From Dethiosulfatarculus sandiegensis (GTDB lineage Bacteria; Desulfobacterota; Desulfarculia; Desulfarculales; Desulfarculaceae), in contig NZ_AZAC01000010.1 in NCBI RefSeq assembly GCF_000931935.2, forward strand, positions 1 through 35,000: a stretch of 35,000 nucleotides of DNA, given 5' to 3'. Positions 6,453-14,307 of this stretch are shown piece after piece (position 1 is the stretch's first letter; every line of letters begins with the position of its first letter). The notes beneath the pieces were generated by a model. The model was not told the DNA's origin. It was given only the letters and a program-made list of their open reading frames with translations, and did not search any database. The position numbers and the translations under genes were made by a program.

Positions 6453-7859
6453 GTGCCGTCTTTGCAACAAAATATAAAGCCGGCATATTCATTTTCCTTT
6501 GAATCCGGCTTTATAATCAGGCAAGAGCGTTCTTCCGGACTGCTCTTTGCCAGGGGCGGAACACCAGCCTGGGAGTTGGACCCCTATCACACGGATTTTC
6601 TGCGCCTTCTTTACCTGGGTGGAGGCTATGAACAAGCATGTTCAGCGGTAATGCAGCTCCACCGCCTGGAACATTTTGCACCACAAGTTGAGATCCTCAC
6701 CCAAATCGGGGTCCTGACTCCCTGTAATCAAACAAAACAATTACCGAAACCTTTGTTTGCCGATCTTGTTGATCAAGTGCGAACTGGACGGATCAAGGCG
6801 CAGGGGTTTGAATGTCTGGCAGGCCCAAGCTCAATAACCTTGTATGTAACCATGAAATGCCAGCAAGACTGTGATTTCTGCTTTCTCACCCCAAACGTAA
6901 AGGCACTGCCCCAGAAAGTCGGTTTGGATGATTGGCTTTCGGTTATGGACCAAGCCGCGGACATGGGAATCCCCGGCCTGGCCATTTTAGGAGGAGAGCC
7001 AACCCTATACCCCGATATGCCGGAAATAATAAAAAAGGCCGGAGAATTAAAAATTCCCCTGGCCTTGACCACCAATGGACTTTTCATTCCCGAACCATTG
7101 CTCAAGGCCTTGGAGGAAAATCCCAATTCACTGATCTGCCTATCCCTGGAATCACCGAGAAAACACATTCATGAAAAAACCGTGGGGCAACCTGAGCATC
7201 TGGTTTTTGCCAATTTGAAAAAAATCGCTGCCAGAGGGATCAGGTTCAATGTGAACACAATTGGGCTGGGACAGCCTCTGGAAGACCTGAAGGAAATATA
7301 CGATCTCTGCGCCGAACTGGGCGCAGAGGTCTGGTTTTTAAACCTGCTATATCGTAATGGACGATCAGACGTTAATTTCCCGGGCAACCTCTGGTATGCA
7401 GAGGTTGATAAAGCCCTGCGCCAATATGTTGCCGACCAGAACACATCCACATCATATCAGCTCTTTGGCTGCCAGCTTTATTGGACCTATACCGCCTCCC
7501 AATACCAGGCCAAAGTCCTTCCCACCAGATACAACAAACTGATATCCGGCTGTTCGGCCGGGGCCTATCCTTTGGAAATATTGCCCACCGGCGAAGTGCT
7601 TCCCTGCATCAATCTGCCTTACCCAAAATATGTAGCCGGTAATATAAAAGATAACAGCCTGGAGGATATTTGGTTCAACGCACCGGTTTTAAATAAAATT
7701 CGCCAAAAAACCAAGATTCCGGACCAGTGCCGGGGTTGCCATTTGGTCAAAATTTGTCAAGGCGGGTGTTTGGCCCGAAGAATCAAGCCGCATGATCCAT
7801 TAGTGAATCTTCCAGACCGTCTCTGCCCGGTTTTGAATGAGGAGGACCTGGTGTCATGA
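6453..7859 (+). CDS. Radical SAM/SPASM peptide maturase with N-terminal PqqD-like domain
   Basis: A 468-residue protein. Residues 10-90 look like a fused PqqD-type leader-binding domain. The radical SAM cluster motif is C136-x3-C140-x2-C143, followed by GGEPTLYP at 180-187, which binds SAM. The C-terminal SPASM domain has the full set: C367-x12-G380-x4-C385, C426-x2-C429-x5-C435-x3-C439, and C458, so two auxiliary Fe-S clusters are expected. Relatives such as StrB/SuiB, PqqE and AnSME modify peptides, here most likely by cross-linking side chains in the repeats encoded 3 bases upstream. The start is GTG at 6453; it has no strong ribosome binding site, suggesting coupling to the precursor. The next gene overlaps it by 4 bases. 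Confidence 0.85.
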   Translation: MPSLQQNIKPAYSFSFESGFIIRQERSSGLLFARGGTPAWELDPYHTDFLRLLYLGGGYEQACSAVMQLHRLEHFAPQVEILTQIGVLTPCNQTKQLPKPLFADLVDQVRTGRIKAQGFECLAGPSSITLYVTMKCQQDCDFCFLTPNVKALPQKVGLDDWLSVMDQAADMGIPGLAILGGEPTLYPDMPEIIKKAGELKIPLALTTNGLFIPEPLLKALEENPNSLICLSLESPRKHIHEKTVGQPEHLVFANLKKIAARGIRFNVNTIGLGQPLEDLKEIYDLCAELGAEVWFLNLLYRNGRSDVNFPGNLWYAEVDKALRQYVADQNTSTSYQLFGCQLYWTYTASQYQAKVLPTRYNKLISGCSAGAYPLEILPTGEVLPCINLPYPKYVAGNIKDNSLEDIWFNAPVLNKIRQKTKIPDQCRGCHLVKICQGGCLARRIKPHDPLVNLPDRLCPVLNEEDLVS

Positions 7860-9214
7860 CTCAAAAAATTCCTTCTAAAAGGCGTTTGTTTCGCCTTATT
7901 ACTCTGGGCTGCTCAAAAAACCAAGTCGATTCGGACAAACTCTGCACACTGTTAAAGGAAAACGGCTATAGCGCTGCAAAGGGATCCCAAAAACCGGATG
8001 TAATATTTTTAAACACCTGTTCTTTCACCCATGAGGCCCGGGAGGCTACTTATAAAAGAGTGGAAAACCTGGCCCGGCAATCTGAAAAACTGAATTGCTA
8101 TTTTGTGCTCTTGGGCTGCCTGCCCAATTATCTGGACCATAATCAAATAAAGATGTCCCTGCCTGTCCATGCCCTGGTCACGACAGACTGCTACTTGCTC
8201 CTCCCGGAAATCTTGGAAAAGATGTTTACAAACCGGCCATTCAAGTCAAATCCTGCTCCAGAATCATTTGCCCGATTCCTCAAACTGAGCCCAACCGCCT
8301 CGTCTATAAACCAAAGTGCTTTTTTAAAACTCTCTGAGGGCTGCTCCAATAAATGCACTTTTTGCTCAATACCGCTCATTAGAGGACCTTTATACTCCCG
8401 CTCTGCCGAAGAGATAGTAAAAGAAGCTAAAATGTTAACAGAGTCAGGAGTATTGGAGCTGAACCTGATAGGACAGGAAATAACAGCCTATGGACAGGAC
8501 CAGCCAAACCTGCCGGACCTGGCCGGGCTTTTGCGGCTTTTACTTAAAAACACCCAAGCAAAATGGATTCGCCTAAATTATTGTCATCCCACGAATTTTA
8601 CAGAAGAACTCATAGATTTGACGGCAAGCGAACCAAGGATATGCCCTTATTTGGATCTGCCCCTGCAGCATATCAGTCAACAGATGCTTAAAGCCATGGC
8701 CAGAGGCTACAGCTCTGATCAGGTCTTCAGGCTGCTGGATAAGCTTTTCCGAAAAATCCCCAGACTACAGATAGTCAGCTCCTTTATTGTTGGCTTTCCG
8801 GGAGAGACCCAAAAACACTTTAATGAGTTGCTTGAGTTTATAGACCAGGGCTGGTTCCGGTATATAAATGTCTTTCCATTTTCACGGGAAACAGGAACCA
8901 GGGCGGAACTGTACCCAAACAACAATTCCAGCCGGGAGATAAAAGAGCGGCAAAGAATTCTCACCCAAGCCCAGCGCCAAGTATTCACCAAACAGGCGCT
9001 AAAATGGAAAAGTGAGTCAATTTCCGTAATTCTGGAAGGCCCTAACCGAGATTTCCGTTTTAAAGACTCCTATCCCCTGATGGGTCGCAGTTTGTGGGAC
9101 GCACCGGAAGACGCCAGAGTTTTTCTGCGCACCAACTCCGAAAGCTTCCCCAAAGGCATAATAAAGGCCAAAATTGAAGGCAGGGACGGATACGACCTCC
9201 TGGCGGTTTCGTAA
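7856..9214 (+). CDS. RimO/MiaB-like radical SAM methylthiotransferase
   Basis: A 452-residue protein with all three parts of the family. The N-terminal UPF0004 domain has C19 (LGCSKNQVDSD), C55 (NTCSF) and C88 (LLGCLPN) for the auxiliary cluster. The radical SAM domain has C163-x3-C167-x2-C170, with the neighbouring RSAEEIVKEA and YLDLPLQHIS motifs. A TRAM domain fills the last 70 residues (GRSLWDAPED to GYDLLAV). The overall pattern is closer to RimO, which methylthiolates the beta carbon of an Asp in ribosomal protein S12, than to tRNA-acting MiaB. Some RimO-typical residues are changed (NTCSF for NTCGF; NYCHP for the usual YLYP). It overlaps the SPASM gene by 4 bases (ATGA), and a GAGGAGG site precedes it. 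It may be a paralog that acts on the KGD repeats, or simply the cell's RimO. Confidence 0.8.
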   Translation: MTQKIPSKRRLFRLITLGCSKNQVDSDKLCTLLKENGYSAAKGSQKPDVIFLNTCSFTHEAREATYKRVENLARQSEKLNCYFVLLGCLPNYLDHNQIKMSLPVHALVTTDCYLLLPEILEKMFTNRPFKSNPAPESFARFLKLSPTASSINQSAFLKLSEGCSNKCTFCSIPLIRGPLYSRSAEEIVKEAKMLTESGVLELNLIGQEITAYGQDQPNLPDLAGLLRLLLKNTQAKWIRLNYCHPTNFTEELIDLTASEPRICPYLDLPLQHISQQMLKAMARGYSSDQVFRLLDKLFRKIPRLQIVSSFIVGFPGETQKHFNELLEFIDQGWFRYINVFPFSRETGTRAELYPNNNSSREIKERQRILTQAQRQVFTKQALKWKSESISVILEGPNRDFRFKDSYPLMGRSLWDAPEDARVFLRTNSESFPKGIIKAKIEGRDGYDLLAVS

Positions 9215-9223
9215 AGGATTGCA

Positions 9224-10084
9224 ATGAAAGGATCACTTAAAATAGAGCGCTTATCCCTGAAAAGAGATCTTAACGGAATTGTAGAGCTCCACCGCAGTGA
9301 ACTGTCGGATCAGAAAAGCCTGCCTAATGATAATGATCTCAAGGGCTGGTTCAACCTGGGCGGCCCCTGGCTGGCAAAGGAGCTGGCCCAAAGCTACCTA
9401 AAAACCATGCTTAAGTGCAATGCGGCCATATTGGTGGGATACTTGGAAGGCCGTTTGGTCGGAGAAATTGAGATCGAACCCATTGATGAAAAAAACGCTT
9501 ATCTGGCCATAATCAATATTCACAACAGTCTCCAAGGCTCCGGACTGGGTAAAAACATGCTGCTTCATGCTTTTGCCTTTTTAAGGAAAAGGGGTTTTCT
9601 CAAGCTGATAACCATGCCGGAAAGTCACGCCCTGGGGTTTTACGCTAATTTGGGCTTTCAAAAAAACCTTACCAGATACGAGGTAAGTCAAGACAGCCAA
9701 GACGAAACCACCCATCAACTTTGGCAAGAAGAAAATAAAATACCTGGGGAAAATATCCTGAACCTTGGCAACAATCAGCCTCCCATACACCACCACAACC
9801 AATTTCACATGAGCTATCCCAAACTCATAGGCAAAAAAAGCGCCGCGCCCTTTATTTGGAAGAACCGCGATGCTCCTATATGGCTGGGTTTTTCAGGGGA
9901 AGACAAATCCAATCCGGCCTGGTCTTTTTTATGGGGAGAAGCGCCTTCAGACTGGGTCCGGCTGTTTAATGAGCGGGCCTTTCAAATGGGTTATCCGGGT
10001 TGGTTCAGTTTTTGCGGGGAAAAACATCTTGGCTCATTGTCGCCTGTGGATCAGGTGGAATGGTGGGAAAAAAGGCTTGATTAA
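9224..10084 (+). CDS. GNAT-family acetyltransferase with unknown C-terminal domain
   Basis: A 286-residue protein. Residues 5-155 form a GNAT domain: the acetyl-CoA loop is QGSGLGK at 104-110, followed by the GFYANLGFQ motif typical of the last helix. Residues about 160-286 form an extra part rich in Trp, Gly and aromatic residues that I do not recognise. It starts 9 bases after the methylthiotransferase with an AAAGGA site, so it is the last gene of the same operon; the next gene is convergent. Acylation of Lys or of the N-terminus of the matured peptide is one option; self-protection of the producer is another. Both are inference from position. Confidence 0.75.
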   Translation: MKGSLKIERLSLKRDLNGIVELHRSELSDQKSLPNDNDLKGWFNLGGPWLAKELAQSYLKTMLKCNAAILVGYLEGRLVGEIEIEPIDEKNAYLAIINIHNSLQGSGLGKNMLLHAFAFLRKRGFLKLITMPESHALGFYANLGFQKNLTRYEVSQDSQDETTHQLWQEENKIPGENILNLGNNQPPIHHHNQFHMSYPKLIGKKSAAPFIWKNRDAPIWLGFSGEDKSNPAWSFLWGEAPSDWVRLFNERAFQMGYPGWFSFCGEKHLGSLSPVDQVEWWEKRLD

Positions 10085-10093
10085 CTCTTTATC

Positions 10094-10984
10094 TCACTCA
10101 AGCTTTTTCAGAGCCAGGCTGGCCTTGATATTGCCCTGCCTTGCAGCCCGCTCATACCAGTAAACAGCCCTTTTTCGATCCAGGGGTGCGTAGTAATCGC
10201 CCAGCATGGCCTGGGCTCCGCTGTGACCCAGTTTGGCGGTTTTTTTAAGCCACATGATAGCCTTTTCCTTGCTTTTCTCCCCCGCCTTACCTTTGAGGTA
10301 AATATAGTAGAGCCTGAAGGCGGCCTTGGCCTGGCCTTTTTCGGCCGCTTTTTCATAATAAACTGACGCCCGGGCATAATCCGATTTTTGGCCGGGCTGG
10401 GGAAACTCAAGGCTGTGCCCTTTGTCATAGGCCGTTTCAGCCTCAGACCAGGGAGGCCTGGTCTGGGAACGACGGAAGCGCCAGTCATGCTCGCCGCCCA
10501 GTTTACCGCATCCCGGTGGTCCGGTTTTGTTGCGGTTAATCCCCGCACCCGTGGGGTCGGCTGAATAAATCACTGCCTGATGCCCCGGCTTGGGCTGGCC
10601 GTTATTCACCGAATGCCACGAAGCAGTGGCACTGTTCCTTATAATGGCCTTTACCTTGCCCCTGGCCACCTCCCGATAAAAATAGCCCTGTCTGGGCACC
10701 AATACGGACAACTCGTCACCAACCCTGGGCAGGCAAACAGGGTCTGATCTGGGGCATTTTGAACTATCAGGGCTTAAAGGAGGACCTTTGTGATCACAAG
10801 GCCCCCAGATAAGAATGGTGAGAGTCTCCGGGCCTGTGGCCGTTATATTGCCCAAAAGGGTTTCTGCCGACACCGGGTTTGCAATAAAAAAGAATGCAAA
10901 AATAAAAACAACTGACAACCCGGCTCTCAAACTGATTCCTGAGAGGTTTGAGGCATGCCTCCAGCCTGGGGCTTTAATAACCAC
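10094..10984 (-). CDS. Exported Sel1/TPR-repeat protein
   Basis: A 296-residue protein starting at GTG (10984) with an AAGG site 7 bases upstream. It has a long basic n-region, a hydrophobic segment GLSVVFIFAFFFIANP and a likely signal peptidase site after V-S-A near residue 40. The middle (about 45-180) has several Cys and an SH3-like strand pattern, and is unfamiliar. Residues about 195-290 form Sel1-like repeats (Y-A-R-A-S-V-Y-Y-E-K-A-A, then A-I-M-W-L-K-K-T-A and A-V-Y-W-Y-E-R-A-A). Sel1 repeats act as protein-binding scaffolds, often in the periplasm. It converges with the GNAT gene with a 9-base gap. Confidence 0.65.
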   Translation of the reverse strand: MVIKAPGWRHASNLSGISLRAGLSVVFIFAFFFIANPVSAETLLGNITATGPETLTILIWGPCDHKGPPLSPDSSKCPRSDPVCLPRVGDELSVLVPRQGYFYREVARGKVKAIIRNSATASWHSVNNGQPKPGHQAVIYSADPTGAGINRNKTGPPGCGKLGGEHDWRFRRSQTRPPWSEAETAYDKGHSLEFPQPGQKSDYARASVYYEKAAEKGQAKAAFRLYYIYLKGKAGEKSKEKAIMWLKKTAKLGHSGAQAMLGDYYAPLDRKRAVYWYERAARQGNIKASLALKKLE

Positions 10985-11315
10985 TCAGACACCTTTCTCC
11001 CAAAAGGAACTTGGCAATTACCTGGTCTAATCAAGAGACTTCATAGTAAAGTATACACATAGAAAAAAATACTTTTCCACTGTACATATTATGGCTGCGC
11101 AAATAAGGGTGCACTTGGGAAGATATCCCTTTACACCAACCGACTGCTTTGTATCATCGGTTATTTTGATTCAGGTGAACTTGCCCTTTAAAGGCCCGTA
11201 ATTCACCGAACCGGTTTGAGCCGTCACAGATTAACAGCTTATATTTAATTAAAAAACAACAAGTTGCGTTCTTTTTCCACCAAATGTTGATTAACCGTTT
11301 TTTCGGAAGGCGATC
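10985..11315. other. Divergent intergenic region
   Basis: Separates the minus-strand Sel1 gene from the plus-strand membrane protein gene, so it should carry promoters for both. It is AT-rich near 11040-11095 and 11235-11275. No gene, tRNA or clear operator was recognised. Confidence 0.4.
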
Positions 11316-11735
11316 ATGCTTAAGGAGTACTTGATCCTGACAATCAGTGTATTGATCACAGCGATATTAAGCTCTCTTATCCTTGCTTTTATTTTTTCCC
11401 CTCTGGCCGCCAAATTCCTTAAGCGGCCTTTTTCCTATAAACATTCCTGGCTGTATCTTGTTTTGCAGGACACCTTGGGCCACTGGCTCATGCTTTTGAT
11501 TTATTTTATGTTGGGAGGCTACCGACCCGCCGTATCCCCAGTCCCCCAATTCTGGCTGGAAAACCTGGCCGCCATTTTATTCATTGGCCTGGCCTTAAAT
11601 AAATCCTGGTTAAAAAATAAAGGAAGCATACCCAACTTAAAAGGCTTGGGGCTGGCAGCCTGGGGAACTTTTCTGATACTGGTCAAGGACGCCATCATGC
11701 TTGCCTGTTTCTACTGGTATATGACTCGACCTTAA
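11316..11735 (+). CDS. Small integral membrane protein, function unknown
   Basis: A 139-residue protein with four likely membrane helices at about residues 6-33, 45-68, 82-97 and 112-136, separated by short basic loops (KFLKRPFSYKH and KNKGSIPNLKG). No catalytic motif or known family was recognised. The ATG has a GGAAGG site about 5 bases upstream. It appears to be a single-gene unit, followed by 335 bases before a tRNA gene. The frame is clean and its codon use resembles the neighbouring genes. Confidence 0.6.
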   Translation: MLKEYLILTISVLITAILSSLILAFIFSPLAAKFLKRPFSYKHSWLYLVLQDTLGHWLMLLIYFMLGGYRPAVSPVPQFWLENLAAILFIGLALNKSWLKNKGSIPNLKGLGLAAWGTFLILVKDAIMLACFYWYMTRP

Positions 11736-12070
11736 TAAGCTAAAAGGCGCTGCTCCCGGCTTGCTTGTAAAGACAAATGGGGCGTGTTAACCTTTTTGGA
11801 ATGCACTGTGGTTTAGGCGAAAATTTCCGTGTCAAAAAGGAGTTAGCCTTCAATCAATGGATCAGGGCCTGGTTTTGGCGTCACCTTCCCCGGGCAAACG
11901 TTTTAAAGATCAGGGCCCAGGCAATTTGATTCATCCTTCTGAACACGGATTCTAAAACGACCGCCAAATTTTTTTTAAGGAAAGTTAGATTTTTATAGTG
12001 ATGGAATGCCATGAATCTAACATCACGGCTTGACCACAACCCGCGCATATAGTAAATACACCAGGCAAAT
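11736..12070. other. Intergenic region before tRNA-Ser
   Basis: No gene supported. The last 100 bases are AT-rich and probably contain the tRNA promoter, but no clear -35/-10 pair was assigned. Confidence 0.4.
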
Positions 12071-12163
12071 GGAGAGATGACCGAGTGGCCGAAGGTGCTC
12101 GCCTGCTAAGCGAGTGAGGGGTTAAAAGCTCCTCCGAGGGTTCGAATCCCTCTCTCTCCGCCA
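12071..12163 (+). tRNA. tRNA-Ser (anticodon GCT)
   Basis: A class II tRNA of 90 bases plus an encoded CCA (12161-12163). Acceptor arms GGAGAGA and TCTCTCC pair fully, with G as discriminator. The anticodon stem CTCGC/GCGAG encloses CTGCTAA, giving GCT, which reads AGC/AGT. The long variable arm (GTGAGGGGTTAAAAGCTCCTC) is typical of tRNA-Ser, and the T loop is GGGTTCGAATCCC. Confidence 0.95.
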
Positions 12164-12177
12164 GATAAGCATATTAG

Positions 12178-12218
12178 ACAGGGCCCGGGGCGATATTCCC
12201 CGAGCCCTGTTTTTTTGT
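12178..12218 (+). terminator. Rho-independent terminator of tRNA-Ser
   Basis: A GC-rich stem formed by ACAGGGC-CCGGGG and CCCC-GAGCCCTGT around a short CGATATT loop, followed by a run of T. It lies 15 bases after the tRNA CCA end. Confidence 0.85.
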
Positions 12219-12242
12219 ATCACCAGCAGAAAAGAGCCGACT

Positions 12243-14099
12243 ATGCTGTTCGCCCAGATCATAGCCTTTATCCTGGTCATGGTGGTCTTTGAGGCCTACA
12301 CACCATCTCCTCCCACTCTTTCCTGGTTTGAGACCCTCTTCGCCTGCCTGCTGGCCGCTTTCTGGCTTTGGCTGGGAATCAAATTCGCCGGTCTTTTTTT
12401 CATCAAAAAGGTTCAGAGTGAAGGATACGCAAAAGACCCCGGCTCCCGGGCCCGGGCCTTTGTGGCCAAGGCCCATGCGGCCAGTGTTGCCTGTTTACTG
12501 TTCATGATCACTGCCCTGGACCTTAAAGCCCACCTGCTTCGGATACCCCACCTGGCCGAATCCGAGACCCTTTTGGGATTAAGCGCAGTGATTTTATTTT
12601 TCCTGCTTTCCCTGCTGGTCTGGGCCACGGTTTACCCGGTTGAAGAGCGTGTTTTAGGTCAAAGCCTTTCCCGCAAAAACTACATACTGGGCCAGGCCCG
12701 TTTTGTGGCTCCCGTGACCTTTCCCTGGTTCATGGTGGTGGTCTTAAGGGACCTTTTCAGTTTTTTGATTCCCCACGGCAGGGAACTTTTAAGCACCCAG
12801 GCCGGAGATATCGCCTTTTTATTGATTTTTCTTCTTATCATGGCCGCTTTTTTCCCGCCCTTGATCAGGGCGTGGTGGGGATGCCGCATCTGGCCCCAAG
12901 GCCCGGTTCGCGACTTGGCGGAAACGGTCTTGTCCCGGGCGGGTGTGAAGGTTTCAGCCATCCTTTCCTGGCCCATCTTAAACGGCCAACTGCTCACCGC
13001 CGGGGTGCTGGGGGTCTTTTCCAGGTTCCGTTATCTCCTGCTCACCCCTGCCCTAACCAGGGAGCTCACCCCCAGTGAACTGGCCGGGGTGGTGGCCCAT
13101 GAGGCGGGCCATGTTCACCATAAACACCTGCAAAAATATCTTTTCTTTTTTATCGGCTATTTTGTGGCGGCCTATGCCCTGACCGAGCCCTTGAGCCTTT
13201 TGTTGCAGGGGGGCTTGTACATTCTTTCCGGATGGTCCTGGGGCGCTAACATGCTTAGCCAGGAAGGCCCGGGAACAGCAGCCATAAGCCTTTTCATGGC
13301 CCTGCCCCTTGTTATTTTGATGGTCGTCTACCTGCGCTATATCATGGGCTATTTCATGCGGAACTATGAACGCCAGGCTGATTTTTTCGCTCTTCGCTTC
13401 ATGGGTGAGGCCGGGCCCTTGAGTCTGGCTCTGGAAAAGGTGGCCCTGCTCTCAGGCGATATCCGCCAAGCCCCTTCCTGGCACCATTTTTCCATTGCCC
13501 AAAGGGTGGAAGCCCTGGAAAGAGCGGAAGATGACCCGAAGGTCATAAAAATTCATGCCCGCAACCTGAAAAAATCCTTAAATATTTACTTAATCTGCCT
13601 GCTTTCACTGGCCGTATTGGGCTGGATTGCCCAAGGCATGGATCTTTCCCAGGGCTTAAGGCGGGCCACCATTGTCAGGCTGATGGAAAACCAGCTTGCC
13701 CAAACACCTTTGGACCCCAACCTTTCCATGACTTTGGGAATTATGAAATACGAATCCGGCCAGGAAGAAGAGGCCCTGCATTACCTGAGGCAAGCCGTGA
13801 GGCTGGCCCCCAGACACGCGGAAGCCTTAAACAGCCTGGCCTGGTTCTATGCCACAGCCAAGGATAAGGCTTTAAGAAATCCGGCCCAAGCCCTGGCCCT
13901 GGCCCAGCGAGCAGTGCAGATCGCTCCCCTGCCCCATATCTGGGACACCCTGGCGGAGGCCTTTTTTATAAACGGACGTCCCGATCTGGCCCTGAGTGCG
14001 GCCCGGGCGGCCCTGGCCGCAGGCCCCACCCAAAGGAAAGAATATTTCCTCAGCCAGATCAAACGCTTTGAGGAGGCGCTCAAAAACCGGAAACGCTAA
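12243..14099 (+). CDS. M48-family membrane metalloprotease with C-terminal TPRs
   Basis: A 618-residue protein. The N-terminal third has several membrane helices (about 2-17, 32-54, 80-95, 108-130, 155-177 and 186-206). The zinc site is HEAGH at 286-290, with the third ligand in NYERQAD (E376, with D380). Further membrane segments flank the site (about 297-320, 343-370 and 452-470). Residues about 485-610 form TPR-like helices (Y-E-S-G-Q-E-E-E-A-L-H-Y-L-R-Q-A). M48 proteases of the HtpX/Ste24 type clip misfolded or membrane proteins; a TPR tail suggests a partner or substrate platform. The ATG is preceded by AAAGAG. It seems to be monocistronic between a tRNA terminator and a hairpin. Confidence 0.8.
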   Translation: MLFAQIIAFILVMVVFEAYTPSPPTLSWFETLFACLLAAFWLWLGIKFAGLFFIKKVQSEGYAKDPGSRARAFVAKAHAASVACLLFMITALDLKAHLLRIPHLAESETLLGLSAVILFFLLSLLVWATVYPVEERVLGQSLSRKNYILGQARFVAPVTFPWFMVVVLRDLFSFLIPHGRELLSTQAGDIAFLLIFLLIMAAFFPPLIRAWWGCRIWPQGPVRDLAETVLSRAGVKVSAILSWPILNGQLLTAGVLGVFSRFRYLLLTPALTRELTPSELAGVVAHEAGHVHHKHLQKYLFFFIGYFVAAYALTEPLSLLLQGGLYILSGWSWGANMLSQEGPGTAAISLFMALPLVILMVVYLRYIMGYFMRNYERQADFFALRFMGEAGPLSLALEKVALLSGDIRQAPSWHHFSIAQRVEALERAEDDPKVIKIHARNLKKSLNIYLICLLSLAVLGWIAQGMDLSQGLRRATIVRLMENQLAQTPLDPNLSMTLGIMKYESGQEEEALHYLRQAVRLAPRHAEALNSLAWFYATAKDKALRNPAQALALAQRAVQIAPLPHIWDTLAEAFFINGRPDLALSAARAALAAGPTQRKEYFLSQIKRFEEALKNRKR

Positions 14100-14103
14100 T
14101 AAA

Positions 14104-14141
14104 AAATCCCGGCGGCCTTTTATTGAAGGTCGCCGGGATTT
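14104..14141. terminator. Bidirectional hairpin terminator
   Basis: A 14-bp stem (AAATCCCGGCGGCC with GGTCGCCGGGATTT, one G-T pair) and a 10-base loop, between the convergent protease and acyl-CoA dehydrogenase genes. On the minus strand it is followed by a six-T run, so it is a better terminator in that direction. Confidence 0.75.
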
Positions 14142-14307
14142 GCTGGAAAACATCTTCAACCAACTGAAATTACTAATCTTATAATAGATCAATAATCAGC
14201 CGCTTATCATCTTATGGGTGAATCTATACCCCGCTGCCGTTTGCTCTCCTTTTTCGGCTTTGGCCGGTTCAGAAGCGTATCGAACCTTGAAAACCGGATC
14301 GATTTCC

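Noticed and set aside
12071..12163. tRNA-Ser genes as attachment sites of an integrated element
   Set aside because: No duplicated tRNA 3' end and no integrase are seen near either tRNA; the integrase relic at 2.1-2.5 kb is not linked to a tRNA in this window.
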